DNA from: JAHEGP01 sp963751595
GTDB taxonomy: Bacteria; Pseudomonadota; Gammaproteobacteria; Pseudomonadales; JAHEGP01
Assembly: GCA_963751595.1 (NCBI GenBank)
Contig: CAVVVC010000001.1
Span: forward strand, 1,240,001-1,304,000
Length of the DNA stretch: 64,000 bases
Direction of reading: 5' to 3'
A program made the translations under genes and the position numbers. Below are positions 16,208 to 26,809 of this stretch, one piece after another. The notes beneath the pieces are model-generated. The model worked only from the letters and a program-made list of their open reading frames with translations, did no database searches and had not been told where the DNA came from. Each line of letters starts with the position of its first letter. Position 1 is the first letter of the stretch.

Positions 16208-18931
16208 TCAATCGAGCACAAATATCCACAGGATGTCGGTTACGGTACACGATCCGGGGAGTGCCGGTGCGACGGCAGAAGCGGGCGTGGCCTGGTCGAT
16301 GGGTGTCCGTGGCATTTCCCAGACCGCGTCACAGGGCCCGTTTCCCCCGTCCGGGCAGATATTTGACGCCGATGTGATCGGGGTAGACGGACTGGGGAAA
16401 TTGGCTGTCGGATAGAGTGCCTGCACGCACTCCGGCGCAGTGGGATCGTTCCAGTACCCGGAGAATTCGATGTTGCCCACCTGCAGCTTGATGTTGAGGG
16501 CACCGCTGCCGGCAGCGTCCCAGTAGGAGCTGGTAAAGTTCGCATCGGTAACCGTTGCGTTGACGAGCACGGCGCCCTGCAGATACGCGCCGCTGAAGTC
16601 AGTGATCTCTCCCGCCGCGGTAGTTTTTCGACAGGTCCGCCCGATCGAAATTCGCGCCCACCAGCACCGCCCCGGTCCACTCGGTACTCTGTAACACGGT
16701 GTCACTGAAGTCTGTATTCGCCAGGTAGGCGTTGTTCCACTTGGCGCCCGTCATGGTGGCGCCAGCTGCCGTGGCGGAGCCACTTTCGCTGCTGAAAAAA
16801 TTCGCAAAGTTGGCAATCACGCCGGTGAGGTTCGCGTTTGCAAGGCTGGCATCGCGCAGGAAGGCGCCGGTGATGGTGGCCGGACTGCCATTGCCCGCCG
16901 CCATGTTGGCGGCCTCGAGCACTGCACCGTCGAGATTGCTATAGCTGAGATTCGCGCCCTGGAGAGCGGCGCCTTTCAGGCACGCGCCCCGGAGGCTGGC
17001 ATCTGACAGGTTGGCGCTGCGTAGCTGGGCGCAGACCGAGCTTGCACCCGGTGGTGGACAGGGATCCGTCTGCCCTCCCGCGCTGACGAAACATCCCAGG
17101 TTGGCGCTGTCGAGGGTCTTGCCCGCCAGCCAGGTGACCTGGTTGAGAACGGCCCCCGAGAGATCCAGTGGGGCACTGCTCGTGGACAGCTCCTGCGGGA
17201 TGGCTGTCACCGTCGATGCGGTGAGGTCGAAGTAACGCCAATCCGCGGCCGGGAACGTCGTGTAAGTGAGGGTTGCACCGGTCAGGTTCAGGCGGCAACT
17301 GAAGTCCCTGACCAGATCGGCGGACACCGAAAAAGCCGCCGTGCTGAGGTCGCTGTCAGCGAAGTTCGTACAGTGCAACACAGTGCCGAGGAAACTGCTG
17401 TCGGCCATGGTCGCCTGCGCCAGGCTTGCATTGCTCAGGTCGGCTCCGGCAAAGCTCGCCTGGCTCACATCGGCACTGGCAAAATCGGTACTGGTCAGGA
17501 TTGCGCCGTCGAGTTGCGTTCCGCTGAGATTCGCCTGCAGGAAGCTTGAGCGGGCGAAGTTGCCGCCGCTGAGGTCGAGGCCGCTCAAATCGATGCCCGC
17601 GAGATTGCAACCGAGGCAGGTGTCGGTGGCAAGCACAAACGTTTTGGCGACCGTCGTCAGCTTGAAGGAGCCGAGTGTGACGGGCGTCGTCAGGCAGGAC
17701 GTTTCTTCGGAGAACGGCAGCAGGCCTCCTTTGTAGTCCGCACCCGCAAACACTTCGGCGAAAGTTCCCGGGCCGAGGCGAATCGAGCGGACGCCACCGG
17801 CAAAAGGGGGCGGTTGCGGCGTGTCGAACACCGTGACAGCGCCAGTGCCCCCATAAGTTGCATTCCGAGAAGAAGGCGACCTCGCCCGGTGCCAGAGGCA
17901 GCTTGTCTTCATCGCACGCCTGGCTCTGGCAGTCATAACCTTTCCAGGTGGCGGTAAAAGTCTCTGCGCCGGTATTGGTGTCCGATGAGATAGACGAGTG
18001 TGTCATTGGTTCCGCTCACACCGACCGTTGAGGCCGGGGCCGAGCAACCGATTGTAGGTCCCTGCCAGCTGAAATAGGCATCGAGCGAAAAATCATAGCC
18101 CCCCAGATCGTGAAAACCGAAATACGCGGTGACCGGAGTCCCGGTAGTGGTGTCGGAAGGGTCGAAATAGACCCAGATATTGCCAAAACGGGGCGCTTCG
18201 CATCCCGCCCTGCCGTCGACGACGAGATCCGGGCCGCCATTTGCGGAGAGTGTGTAGCGGCCACTGATGGCACTGGCCGCGGGAGTCCAGAGCTCGGTTT
18301 TCCCTACCGAACTTGCCGCTACCTCCACTATGGGCGGGGCTATGTCGGTCGACAGCCAGAGCTGGTTGGCCTGGGCGTAAAAAGCAACAAAGTCTGGCGC
18401 TTCGGTGCCCGTGGTTCCACCCAGAAGCCGGGGTTGCCGGGGGTCATACAAAAAAGCCAACTTGCCCTCGGTGGGATATATTGCGGCTGTCGTGCAACAG
18501 ATGCAGCTTGTAGTAGCCGGGGTATAAAGTAACAGACTCACATGCACCGCCACGCCGGTGGGTCAGAACTGTCCCGCCCCCCCTATCCGTTCTATTCCAA
18601 GACTCACCAGGTGAAGGTCATCGGCCTGTATGCAGTAGGAGACGCGTTGCTCTTTATCAATCCGGAGGCGCACGATATTCTCGCGGATCGCGCTCCCGAT
18701 CGGGCTGCTCATACCTCAAGTTCAAGCACGATAATCTGGCTCTGCGAGGCATACAGAGCCGGGTCGGCGTCGAACTCGGACTCCAGTACCCAGGTACGAT
18801 CCACCTGTGACACCTCGGGTGCCGGACTGGAACTGGAGATCTCATTGGAACAGCCCGCTCCCGCAGCGACGATACACAGCGCCAGTGCGCCAAGGGGATG
18901 CCTGCAGAAAGCTGGGATACGGACGCATCAT
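16208..18931 (-). pseudogene. Exported pentapeptide-repeat lipoprotein, frameshifted
   Basis: One gene of about 900 codons is spread over several frames. It starts at the ATG at 18931, which overlaps the stop of the upstream gene (ATGA). An early segment reads GALALCIVAAGAGCSNE, a lipoprotein-like signal. A central part (about 18550-18000) is a beta-rich domain (SGRYTLSANGGPDLVVDG, IWVYFDPSD). From about 17600 to 16600 there are more than 25 A(D/N)LXX pentapeptide repeats, such as ANLSGTQLDGAIL and ANLSYSNLDGAVL, forming a right-handed quadrilateral beta helix. The frame changes near 18900, near 18690, near 18000, near 17860 and near 16625; two of these are at homopolymers. It is either truly decayed or affected by base-calling errors. 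Downstream sequence ends in VTDILWIFVLD. Likely an outer-membrane or surface lipoprotein; function unknown. Confidence 0.7.
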
Positions 18932-21900
18932 GGGGTGCTCGGTACCCAGTGGCTGATCGCGGGCTCGGAGCGGGCCGGGAGACTGCCGTCCGGCAGCCGC
19001 AGCACATCGTAGTTCTGGGTGTACACATCCCGGAAGTAGTTGACGGTCATCCGCCTGGCATCGAAACCGGGCGTGCTGGTGAGCCAGTTGCCCAGGGGAT
19101 CGTAGATGTCCAGCGTGTACACCGGCGCAGCGGAGAGATTAACCCACAGCACGTACATATAGCCGGCAAATTCCACCGAGAAATCCAGGTACTGGGTGAC
19201 TGCCTGCTGCTTCAACGGGAAATAGTAGTCCGCCTTCGCCGTGCCAAATCGCTGCGACGGGTTGGCGTTGAGGTCGAAAGCCTGGATGCGTGCGTTAATG
19301 ACTTCGAGGACCAGTACGGTGCCGTCGGGAGCGAGAGCCGCCAGGCTTGGCCCGTCCATCAATCCCTCGCGCAAGCCCTTGCCGCCGTAAGCCTGGCTGA
19401 ACGGCGCCTGATCATCGGCAACCGCCACTGCGGGAAGATTGACCACTTCGATCTTGCTGTGGGTGCTGTTGACGCTCACGATCTTGCCCCCGGGATGCAG
19501 CAAGAAGGCATCCGAGGGAAACTGCAGCTTGCCCCAGGCGAGATTCGAGCCGGGTTCATCATAGCCGGGATCGGTACTGCCAAGACGGATCTGTCGGATG
19601 ACGCCACCCGCGAAGCCGGCCCCCGTGGTTTGGGTATCCAGGTAAAAGTTATAGTCCGGGTTGTTCACCACGTCGTAGGCAAGCCGGGGCGGTGAACCAA
19701 AACCGCAGCCCGAGGAAAAGAAACCGGACTGGGGTATGGCGCCCACTGAGATATTGGTGAACTGGTGCAACTGACCCCCGCCACTGCCGCTGCAGCTTAC
19801 CACCGCATCGTTAGCGGACTGGAAGCTCTGGGCGACAGCACCGGCAGTCGTGTTGACCGTTATACCGGTGAGCTGGCACAACTGGCCGGAGGTCGGGTTG
19901 CAGCCCGACGCTGACTGCACCGGCGGTGTGGTGGTCGGATCCCAGACATGCTCCCCGGCCGAATCCAGGGCGATCACCTCTTTGTGACTGTAAACCGTAC
20001 TCGCGGTCAGCGGCACCCTGTTCTCGGTGAGCTGGAGATTGAGCGCGAGGGGCAGGTCGCCGGACTGATCGACGTTTTGATACGGTCCCGCACTGGCCTG
20101 CGCGAGCTGGTATCCGTCGGCCGAGTAAACCTGGACGCTCGCTGATACAAGTCCGCCGAGGGGCACCGCCTGAAACAGCGCCGCCTGCGAATCGACAGTG
20201 ACACCCGGCACCGGCAGCTGGAGCGTTGTCGGTGTGCCGCCATCAAAATGAAGAATGACGGTGTAGCTGGCGGCCTCCGAGGGCCAGATGCCCGCATTCT
20301 CAGGGTCTCCGGTAATGACCACGTTGATGTCATGGGTCAGGGTCACGCGAAAGCGGTAGGTCGAGGGCGATTGCATCACCTGGGTCGAGGACTCGGCAAT
20401 CGTTGCTATCGTCCCCATCGCGAACACCATGGCGAGGAAGCCGCCGAGCACCGGGATCGCGTCGAGCAGGTCTTCCTGGGTCTCCCCCTCCGCCAGGTAG
20501 GTAACAACGAACTGTACGAGGGGGACGGCAGCAGAGCTAAAAAGCTTTTCCCCGACGGCCTTGGCAATGCCCTCGAAAGCCGCGGGATCGTCAAACCCGA
20601 GAGCCTCGAAGGATTCGGCGAACAGATCCATTACCAGTGGGAAATAGCTGAGCATAAACTGCACGTTCGATGACAGTGCGTTCGACATCTTGCCGGCGCC
20701 CGCGGCCGCGTTGAGAGCGAGAAATAGCGTGGGCATCGAGAGATTGAACAGCCCGGTCATGGTCGCGCCCGGGGGTACGGTCCCGCTGTAGGGGTTTGAG
20801 CTTGCCGAGGTATTGCCCATCCCGGACGCCAGCAATTCGAAAGCGACCGCCGTGTTGGGAACGGGTATTTCCAACGTCATCTGGGGGGTACTGGTCGGTA
20901 TCGCCAGGAACTCCTTTTCCGGGGGCAGAACATCGAGGAAGTAGTCATCGGCTGTATTCCAGATTCCCCCCACCGCCTGCTGCAAGGGAAAGGCGTCCAG
21001 GATGGCACCGCCGATGACGGCGTCGACCTCGTCAACTGACAGGACATTGCCGTCAGCGTCAAGGTAGCGGACGTAGAGCCCCAGCGAGCGTATGTACCAG
21101 TTCGATACCAGCACCGATACCACCGCTGAGACGTCGCTGCCAGATGTATTTTCCGCGACCGAAACGACCCTGGCCGAAAAGCCCTGGCCGGGAGAATAGT
21201 CCTTTGTGGTGTAGGAAAACCCACTGCCTGCGCCGAGTCCATCGCTGGTCTGGTCGGAGGTGGGGACACCATCGGAGTAGCGATACATGACGCCGTCGGC
21301 CTCGGCGGGGCTCTGGGTGTCGTTTGCGCCGAGGGTGGGGTCGGCCTTCACCGATTGCAGGGCCGGTGTGATCGCGGCTTGCGCGGCCTGGTTGGTGAAG
21401 CTGGAATAGACCGGAACGTACTGCAACTGACCTTTGGAATTGACCGTCTGGGCGCCCGTGTCCGGGTTACACAGGGGCACATTGGTGCCGTAGCCAGATG
21501 TATTGTGCACTATTGGCGAGTTGCAATCGCTCCAGTTTTGCTGCGGGGTTATTGGACCCTGAACCTCTATCAGCTGGGCGAGCTGCACGGTTTGGGGCTG
21601 CGGCCCGATGATCTGCTGCTGGATGTAGGCGTAGGACGTGGCATCGCCGCTAATCAATTCGGGGTGCAGCGAGAGCATTGTGGACGCCGTGTCATTCCCG
21701 TCCCTGAGTACTTCGACGCCGACCGGATCGTCGAAGTCGGCCAACTCGGTCACTGCTGATACCATAACGCTGCCACTTGCCCTGTACTGGCAGAAATTCG
21801 TCCTCCCCGAGCCCCCCGCGAACCTGGTCCCAGGCTGCGCGCAGCGCTGCGGAGGGAATGTGCATGGTCTGCAAGACAATATCCCAGCCGCGTCCGGGCG

Positions 21901-22435
21901 CAGCGCAAGTCCCACAGGTACCGGGCTGGGACTGTCCCTCGGGGTGCACGCGCTGCACATAGCAGTACTGGAGCCCGTTGGCGGGGAGCTTGGCTTTAAC
22001 CCAGTGCGTCGCTTTGGCGTCGGGCAGCTCGGCGAGGATAGGGTGCTTCTGGCGCAGGGACTGGAGTATATCCGGGGGCGTAGGGGCAAGTGGCATGCGG
22101 CTGCTCCCGGCGACCAGAACCAGCTCGTATCCTTGCGTCTCGATCCCCGACAGATCAAACAGCAGGTCGCGCTCCTCCAGTTCGCGGGTATTTGGCCCGC
22201 TGGAGGACTGGCCTTCAATACTGTCGCTGCAGCCGACCAGCGCCATGCCGCCAGACAGCAGCAGGGCGCCGGCAGCTCCGGCTTTCACAAAATCGCGTCG
22301 GGTATACCCCTCCAGGGCATCCGCAACACCGGCTATGCTTGAACCCGGCGCCTGGCCGGGCTTGTGTCCAGCTGCCTTTATGGTGGATGCGATAGCCGCC
22401 GCCAGGGCGTTTTTCCTGTTGAATTTGGTTTTCAT
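18928..22435 (-). pseudogene. Large Tat-exported lipoprotein, one frameshift
   Basis: About 1,170 codons. The ATG at 22435 (MKTKFNRKNALAAA) opens a protein with a twin-arginine signal at about residues 50-75 (YTRRDFVKAGAAGALLL) ending in a clean lipobox, LVGCSDS. Near 21780 the frame changes: ...EFLPVQGKWQ continues in another frame as GSVMVSAVTELADFDD. The middle has a glycine/alanine-rich hydrophobic patch (AIPVLGGFLAMVFAMG). The C-terminal 350 residues look like a beta-propeller of NHL/PQQ type (LAYDVVNNPDYNFYLDTQ, GKIVSVNSTHSKIEVVNL, LAALAPDGTVLVLEV). I do not recognise the full-length family. It is the first gene of an operon with the pentapeptide-repeat lipoprotein. A single base correction would restore it, so it may be intact in the real genome. 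Confidence 0.7.
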
Positions 22436-22666
22436 AGAGCAACGTCCTGTCATTTTAAGGTCGCACTTATTTTTTCTTTGCGTCATGCGAGCCTTTGGAG
22501 CACCCGGGCTCTCCATCCTAAACCAAAATTTGGCATGGAGTTAGGCCGCCGATCCCAATATTTGTTAGCCTGACGTCTCATGGTACGTTCTGCTCTGCAG
22601 AATCCTGACCTGTAAAGTCGCCGTGCCTGTTGATTTATTCACCCTCAAAGCGGGAGTGCTATCTCC

Positions 22667-23692
22667 TTGGAAAGAGTCCCTACTGCGCATTTCGACTACC
22701 GCGAGTTTTCACCGGCTGAACGCCTGCCGGCCTGGCGGCAGTTGACCCAATCGCTCTACCAGACCTGGGCACGGGGGGATCCACTGGATTTCACGGCTGA
22801 AGTAAACGGTTATCGCGTGGGTGAACTGGTATTCAATCAGCCGCAATTCAGCCCCGCTCGGTTCCTTCGAGGGGCGGAACACCTGCGCGGCGAGAGTAAG
22901 GATTTCCTGTCCCTCCAGGTGCAGTTGAGCGGCGAAGAACGCGTGATTTTTCCTCAGGGCCAGATACGGATGATGGCCGGGCACATCTACCTGCGAGACT
23001 GGGCTTACGCCTTTGATTCCGATGCCACGGCGATGCGCCAGCAGTCCATCATCATTCCGCGCCATCGTTTGAATATCGGAACAGCCGGACAGGGTCCCCA
23101 AATCCTGTCGTGGTCGATGGCGGAGCCGGCGGGACGGGCCTTGTCGATGCTTTGCGCCCAGCTGTTTGCGGAGCTTCCGGATTTGAACCTGTCGCAGGCG
23201 CAGGGCCTCTGCGATGCCTTGCTGGGGTTCATCAATGCCCTCCTCGAAGGAAGCAGACCTGTAGCGAACAGTCACGTCACCCGGGATACCATCCAACAGT
23301 TCCTCTCGACCCGATTGCGGGACCATATTGATGTGGATTACTTGTGTGCGCACTTTGGTGTCTCTCGCAGCACCCTCTATCGCCTGTTCGAGCCGCTGGG
23401 TGGCGTGAGGAATTACATCGTCAGCGCACGACTGGACCGTTGTTATTCCGATTTGAGACTGGCTGAGCAGACGAGCACCAAAGTCGCCGACGTGGCAATA
23501 TTCTGGGGATTTACCGAAGCCAGTAGTTTCTCCCGCACATTCCGCAACCGTTTCGGCGTGCCACCTTCCCGGGTTCTTGGCACCGCATTGGCACGGGAAG
23601 CGGGTATTGCCCTTGAGCCTGAGACAACGGGTATGAAACTTTACCGGGATTACCTGACGTGGCTGGATCGTGCAGCGGGCATTGAGCGGTGA
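22667..23692 (+). CDS. AraC-family transcriptional regulator
   Basis: 341 residues. The N-terminal half (HFDYREFSPAERLPAWRQL through QVQLSGEERVIF and AGHIYLRDW) matches the AraC_binding_2 ligand-sensing cupin. The C-terminal 100 residues hold two helix-turn-helix motifs (VDYLCAHFGVSRSTLYRLFEP and KVADVAIFWGFTEASSFSRTFRNRFG). It starts at TTG 22667 with GGGAG 10 bases before it. It is divergent from the large lipoprotein operon, separated by 231 bases, which makes that operon a natural target. Inducer unknown. Confidence 0.88.
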   Translation: MERVPTAHFDYREFSPAERLPAWRQLTQSLYQTWARGDPLDFTAEVNGYRVGELVFNQPQFSPARFLRGAEHLRGESKDFLSLQVQLSGEERVIFPQGQIRMMAGHIYLRDWAYAFDSDATAMRQQSIIIPRHRLNIGTAGQGPQILSWSMAEPAGRALSMLCAQLFAELPDLNLSQAQGLCDALLGFINALLEGSRPVANSHVTRDTIQQFLSTRLRDHIDVDYLCAHFGVSRSTLYRLFEPLGGVRNYIVSARLDRCYSDLRLAEQTSTKVADVAIFWGFTEASSFSRTFRNRFGVPPSRVLGTALAREAGIALEPETTGMKLYRDYLTWLDRAAGIER

Positions 23693-23916
23693 ACAGCCGC
23701 TATCGCGTACTATCCGTTAAGACATACCGCACTCTCGACACCCTGTCCGTTTAGACCAACGCTGCCAGTGAGTTTCTATCCTCGCCACCTGTGCATGTCG
23801 ATTCGCTCCTGGCAAGCCTGATGTTTTTCTACAGACCGCTGGGCAAATCAAGCTGAATTGGGTATTTTGAGCACTCCCCCGCCGACCTATTGCGAAATAC
23901 CAACGAGTTGAAGCAG

Positions 23917-24306
23917 ATGCGCTTTTTTATTGTCGTTTATGGCGCCCCCCAGCAGAGTCAAGGGGCGTGGAGTGCCTATCAGTTTGCCTGCTCGGTACTG
24001 AATGCCGGGCACAGTATTTATCGAGTATTTTTTTACCATGACGGTATTTACAATGGCGCCAGCAACCAGCGCCCGCCCCAGGATGAACGCGATTTGAGCA
24101 CGCTGTGGTCGGAACTCGAACAGCGCGAAAAACTGGACCTGGTGGTGTGTGTTTCGGCGGCCAAACGCCGGGGCGTGTTCGATCCCGGCGAGGGCAAACG
24201 CCACTGCAGCAGCGCAAACCTCGCCCCCGGGTTTGAACTTTCCGGGCTCGGCCAATATGCTGACGGCCTGCTCAAGGCCGACCGCTGTATTACCTTCGGC
24301 CACTGA
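23917..24306 (+). CDS. tusD: Sulfurtransferase complex subunit TusD
   Basis: 129-residue DsrE-fold protein. C78 in LVVCVSAAKRRGV is the persulfide-carrying cysteine. TusBCD takes sulfur from TusA and passes it to TusE for 2-thiouridine formation at the tRNA wobble position by MnmA. I took the ATG at 23917 (MRFFIVVYGAP), which begins the beta-strand of the fold. It is the first gene of a tight tusD-C-B-E operon. Confidence 0.93.
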   Translation: MRFFIVVYGAPQQSQGAWSAYQFACSVLNAGHSIYRVFFYHDGIYNGASNQRPPQDERDLSTLWSELEQREKLDLVVCVSAAKRRGVFDPGEGKRHCSSANLAPGFELSGLGQYADGLLKADRCITFGH

Positions 24307-24307
24307 C

Positions 24308-24667
24308 ATGACACAATCCGTGCTGGCAATCTGCAGTTATCCCCCGTCCAGCCGGACCCATGCACGTGAGGCGCTGGACGCCATCCTTGCTACCGCCCTG
24401 TTCGGCCAGGAGCTGAAGCTGTTTTTCTGTGGCGACGGCGTCTACCAGTTGCTGCAGAATCAGGGCGATTTCACGGGCGACGGCAAGCCCCTGAGCGACA
24501 GCCTGGCGGCACTGCCGCTGTACGATGTCAACGCCATCTTCGTCGACCAACAGTCGCTGGAGGAACGTGGCCTGGATTCCGCCGTGCTGCTGCCCGGGGC
24601 CGAAATCATCGGTCCCGAACAGGCCGGTGAACTGCTGGTCGGCTGCGCGCGGATCATGAGTTTTTGA
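24308..24667 (+). CDS. tusC: Sulfurtransferase complex subunit TusC
   Basis: 119 residues, DsrF/TusC type: SVLAICSYPPSSRTHAREALDAILATALFGQELKLFF and later LPLYDVNAIFVDQQSL. It is a structural member of the TusBCD hexamer. It starts one base after the tusD stop codon. Confidence 0.92.
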   Translation: MTQSVLAICSYPPSSRTHAREALDAILATALFGQELKLFFCGDGVYQLLQNQGDFTGDGKPLSDSLAALPLYDVNAIFVDQQSLEERGLDSAVLLPGAEIIGPEQAGELLVGCARIMSF

Positions 24668-24669
24668 GC

Positions 24670-24966
24670 ATGATTCTGCATACGGTCAACAAGGCACTAC
24701 CCCACCAGGCGCTGCAACTTTGCCTGCGCTTTGCCCGCGCAGGAGACTGTATCGTTCTGCTGGAGGATGGCGTCTGCAACAGCGTGGCAAATTCTGTGGC
24801 ATGGTCCCGCCTACAGGGCGCAGCGTGCCAACGTGTACTTGCGCTGGATCAGGACCTGCAGGTGCGCGGGCTCGAAGGCAGGCAGGCACCCCAGGTGGAG
24901 CTCATCGACTACCCTGGCCTGGTGGCACTATGTTGCCGCTGCGACAAGGTGCAAAGCTGGTTTTAA
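24670..24966 (+). CDS. tusB: Sulfurtransferase complex subunit TusB
   Basis: 98 residues, DsrH/TusB type, beginning MILHTVNKALP, with the typical GDCIVLLEDGV segment and QVELIDYPGLVALCCRCDKVQSWF ending, close to the standard DYxxFVxLxxxxxxxxSW pattern. Completes the TusBCD complex. It starts two bases after the tusC stop codon. Confidence 0.92.
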   Translation: MILHTVNKALPHQALQLCLRFARAGDCIVLLEDGVCNSVANSVAWSRLQGAACQRVLALDQDLQVRGLEGRQAPQVELIDYPGLVALCCRCDKVQSWF

Positions 24967-24967
24967 C

Positions 24968-25285
24968 ATGGTCACCGACGTACACCTCGATTCCGAAGGC
25001 TTCCTCCAGAACCTCGACGACTGGAACCACAGCGTTGCGCAACAACTGGCTCAGGCAGAGGGCCTGACCCTCACCCCGGAACACTGGGAACTGATCGAAC
25101 TCGTCCGCCAGTTTTATGGCCAGTACAAACTCTCCCCTGCCATGCGGCCGCTGGTCAAATACGCGCGCCTGCAGCTGGGAAGCGACAAGGGCACCAGCAT
25201 GTATCTTATGAGCCTGTTTCCCGGCAGCCCGGCCAAGCGCATCAGTAAAATTGCCGGCCTACCCAAACCCGATAACTGCCTGTAG
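24968..25285 (+). CDS. tusE: Sulfur carrier TusE (DsrC family)
   Basis: 105 residues. It carries the DsrC-family signature near the C-terminus (KYARLQLG, SMYLMSLFPGSPAKRISKIAGLPKP) and the sulfur-carrying penultimate cysteine (DNCL, C104). Only this one C-terminal cysteine is present, as in TusE rather than dissimilatory DsrC. It takes sulfur from TusD and delivers it to MnmA at the tRNA wobble uridine. It starts one base after the tusB stop codon. Confidence 0.94.
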   Translation: MVTDVHLDSEGFLQNLDDWNHSVAQQLAQAEGLTLTPEHWELIELVRQFYGQYKLSPAMRPLVKYARLQLGSDKGTSMYLMSLFPGSPAKRISKIAGLPKPDNCL

Positions 25286-25338
25286 TAGAATCCACTTTAA
25301 CTTTATTTTCATTTATATTTTATATAGTTAGGCGCCTT

Positions 25339-26340
25339 ATGTCGACACGACCTCAAGAGCAGCATCCCTTTGCCCCCTTCGTTCGCATCCTGGGGCGAGG
25401 CAAAACCGGTACCCGCTCCCTCGATTTTGATGAGGCCTATACCGCGATGCGCATGATCACCCGGAATCAGGTTGAGCCGATGCAGCTGGGAGCCTTTTTG
25501 ATGTTGCTGCGGGTCAAGGAAGAAAGCGCCGCCGAGCTAGCAGGCTTCGTGACCGCCGTTCGCGAGTCCTGTGCACCACCGGCCGGACACATCCTCGCCG
25601 ACCTGGATTGGTCATCATATGCCGGCAAAAGGCAACATCACCCCTGGTTTCTCCTTGCCGCCCTGGCGCTTGCCGACAGCGGATTCCGGGTTTTCATGCA
25701 CGGCACCAGCGGCCACACCCCGGGCAGACTCTATACCGAAAGTGCATTGCAACAGCTTGGCATTGGCTCCTGCGAGAACTGGGATCAGGTGGCGCAATGC
25801 CTGGACAACAACCGCTTTGCCTATATGCCCATCGCCAGTTTCTCACCTCTCATGCAACAACTGCTGCAATTGAAACCCCTGCTCGGACTGCGCTCGGTGG
25901 CAAACAGCATGGCGAGGCTACTCAATCCGACCAGCGCAAACGCCAGCGTTCACAGCATTTTCCACCCGCGGTATGGTGAGATTCACCAGCAGACATTGCA
26001 ACTTATGGGACAACCCTCCGCAGCGGTATTCAAAGGGGAAGGCGGTGAAATCGAACGCAAGCCCGACGCCACCTGTCGGGTCCTGAGCACCCATGGCGGG
26101 CAACTGCAACAAACTACCTGGCCTCGCCTGCTCGCAGGCCGCACTGAAAAGCCGTCACAACCCACTTTAACTCCCCTCGTTAACCTATGGAGAGATAAAG
26201 AATTTAATGAATATGGCTACCGAGCCGTCCTGGGGACTTTGGCGATTGCCGCACAAACACTGCAGCCAGACCTCGATCCAACTAACGCTTTTACCAAGGC
26301 AAAATCCCTTTGGGAATCGAGAAACCGTTCACGCCTGTGA
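25339..26340 (+). CDS. ybiB: YbiB/TrpD2 family glycosyltransferase-like protein
   Basis: 333 residues, the usual length of YbiB. It has the anthranilate phosphoribosyltransferase fold: an N-terminal helical bundle (DFDEAYTAMRMITRNQVEPMQLGAFLMLLRVKEES) and an alpha/beta domain (HGTSGHTPGRLYTESALQQLG). The glycine-rich PRPP loop of real TrpD is altered, as is normal for this family, whose E. coli member binds nucleic acids. It lies 53 bases after tusE, an arrangement often seen in gammaproteobacteria. Exact role unknown; a tRNA- or DNA-related task is plausible. Confidence 0.9.
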   Translation: MSTRPQEQHPFAPFVRILGRGKTGTRSLDFDEAYTAMRMITRNQVEPMQLGAFLMLLRVKEESAAELAGFVTAVRESCAPPAGHILADLDWSSYAGKRQHHPWFLLAALALADSGFRVFMHGTSGHTPGRLYTESALQQLGIGSCENWDQVAQCLDNNRFAYMPIASFSPLMQQLLQLKPLLGLRSVANSMARLLNPTSANASVHSIFHPRYGEIHQQTLQLMGQPSAAVFKGEGGEIERKPDATCRVLSTHGGQLQQTTWPRLLAGRTEKPSQPTLTPLVNLWRDKEFNEYGYRAVLGTLAIAAQTLQPDLDPTNAFTKAKSLWESRNRSRL

Positions 26341-26411
26341 GGTTTCAGTTTTGCCGCCAACAACGACCGGCGCTACTATAAAACCTAAGCAAACCTTGAA
26401 GGCATCCCCAC

Positions 26412-26588
26412 TTGGCACACGCAAACCTACAACTACAGTCTCCCCGCAGCAGAGAAAGAGTCTATAAAAAGAAGGCGCAGTGGTATTTTCACACTCGCGA
26501 AGAAACTGAACGGGGCCCTTTCATCGACAAACAGCAAGCCTACTGGGCACTGGCAAAATACATTCGACAGCAGTGTAGTTATCGCTAA
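26412..26588 (+). CDS. Possible small DUF6316-like protein
   Basis: A 58-codon frame from a TTG at 26412, with AAGG about 10 bases upstream. The last 40 residues look protein-like: QWYFHTREETERGPFID then AYWALAKYIRQQ. The pattern WYFxTREGxxxGPF with a following helix is that of small DUF6316-type proteins. The N-terminal part is less convincing and the real start may differ. A terminator 38 bases downstream supports a transcript ending here. Confidence 0.4.
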   Translation: MAHANLQLQSPRSRERVYKKKAQWYFHTREETERGPFIDKQQAYWALAKYIRQQCSYR

Positions 26589-26626
26589 ATATTATCAATA
26601 AATATCAGGCGCTTAGCGCTTTTATT

Positions 26627-26659
26627 AAAGGCTTTACCTGAATTGGTAAGGCCTTTTTT
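26627..26659 (+). terminator. Rho-independent terminator
   Basis: Stem AAAGGCTTTACC pairing with GGTAAGGCCTTT (one G-T pair), 6-base loop, then a T run. It ends the tus-ybiB side of transcription. Confidence 0.88.
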
Positions 26660-26809
26660 GTATCCTCCCGCCCGACTCAAGATACCTTGTGCCCACCAAC
26701 TTAAAGCTATTTCTGGAATAAATATTCGTATTTATTTCAGCTGCTTACAAATTAAACCTGATGTTAAACCTAGATTGGCGTGAAGGAGCACCGAGGCACC
26801 AGCGGACAA

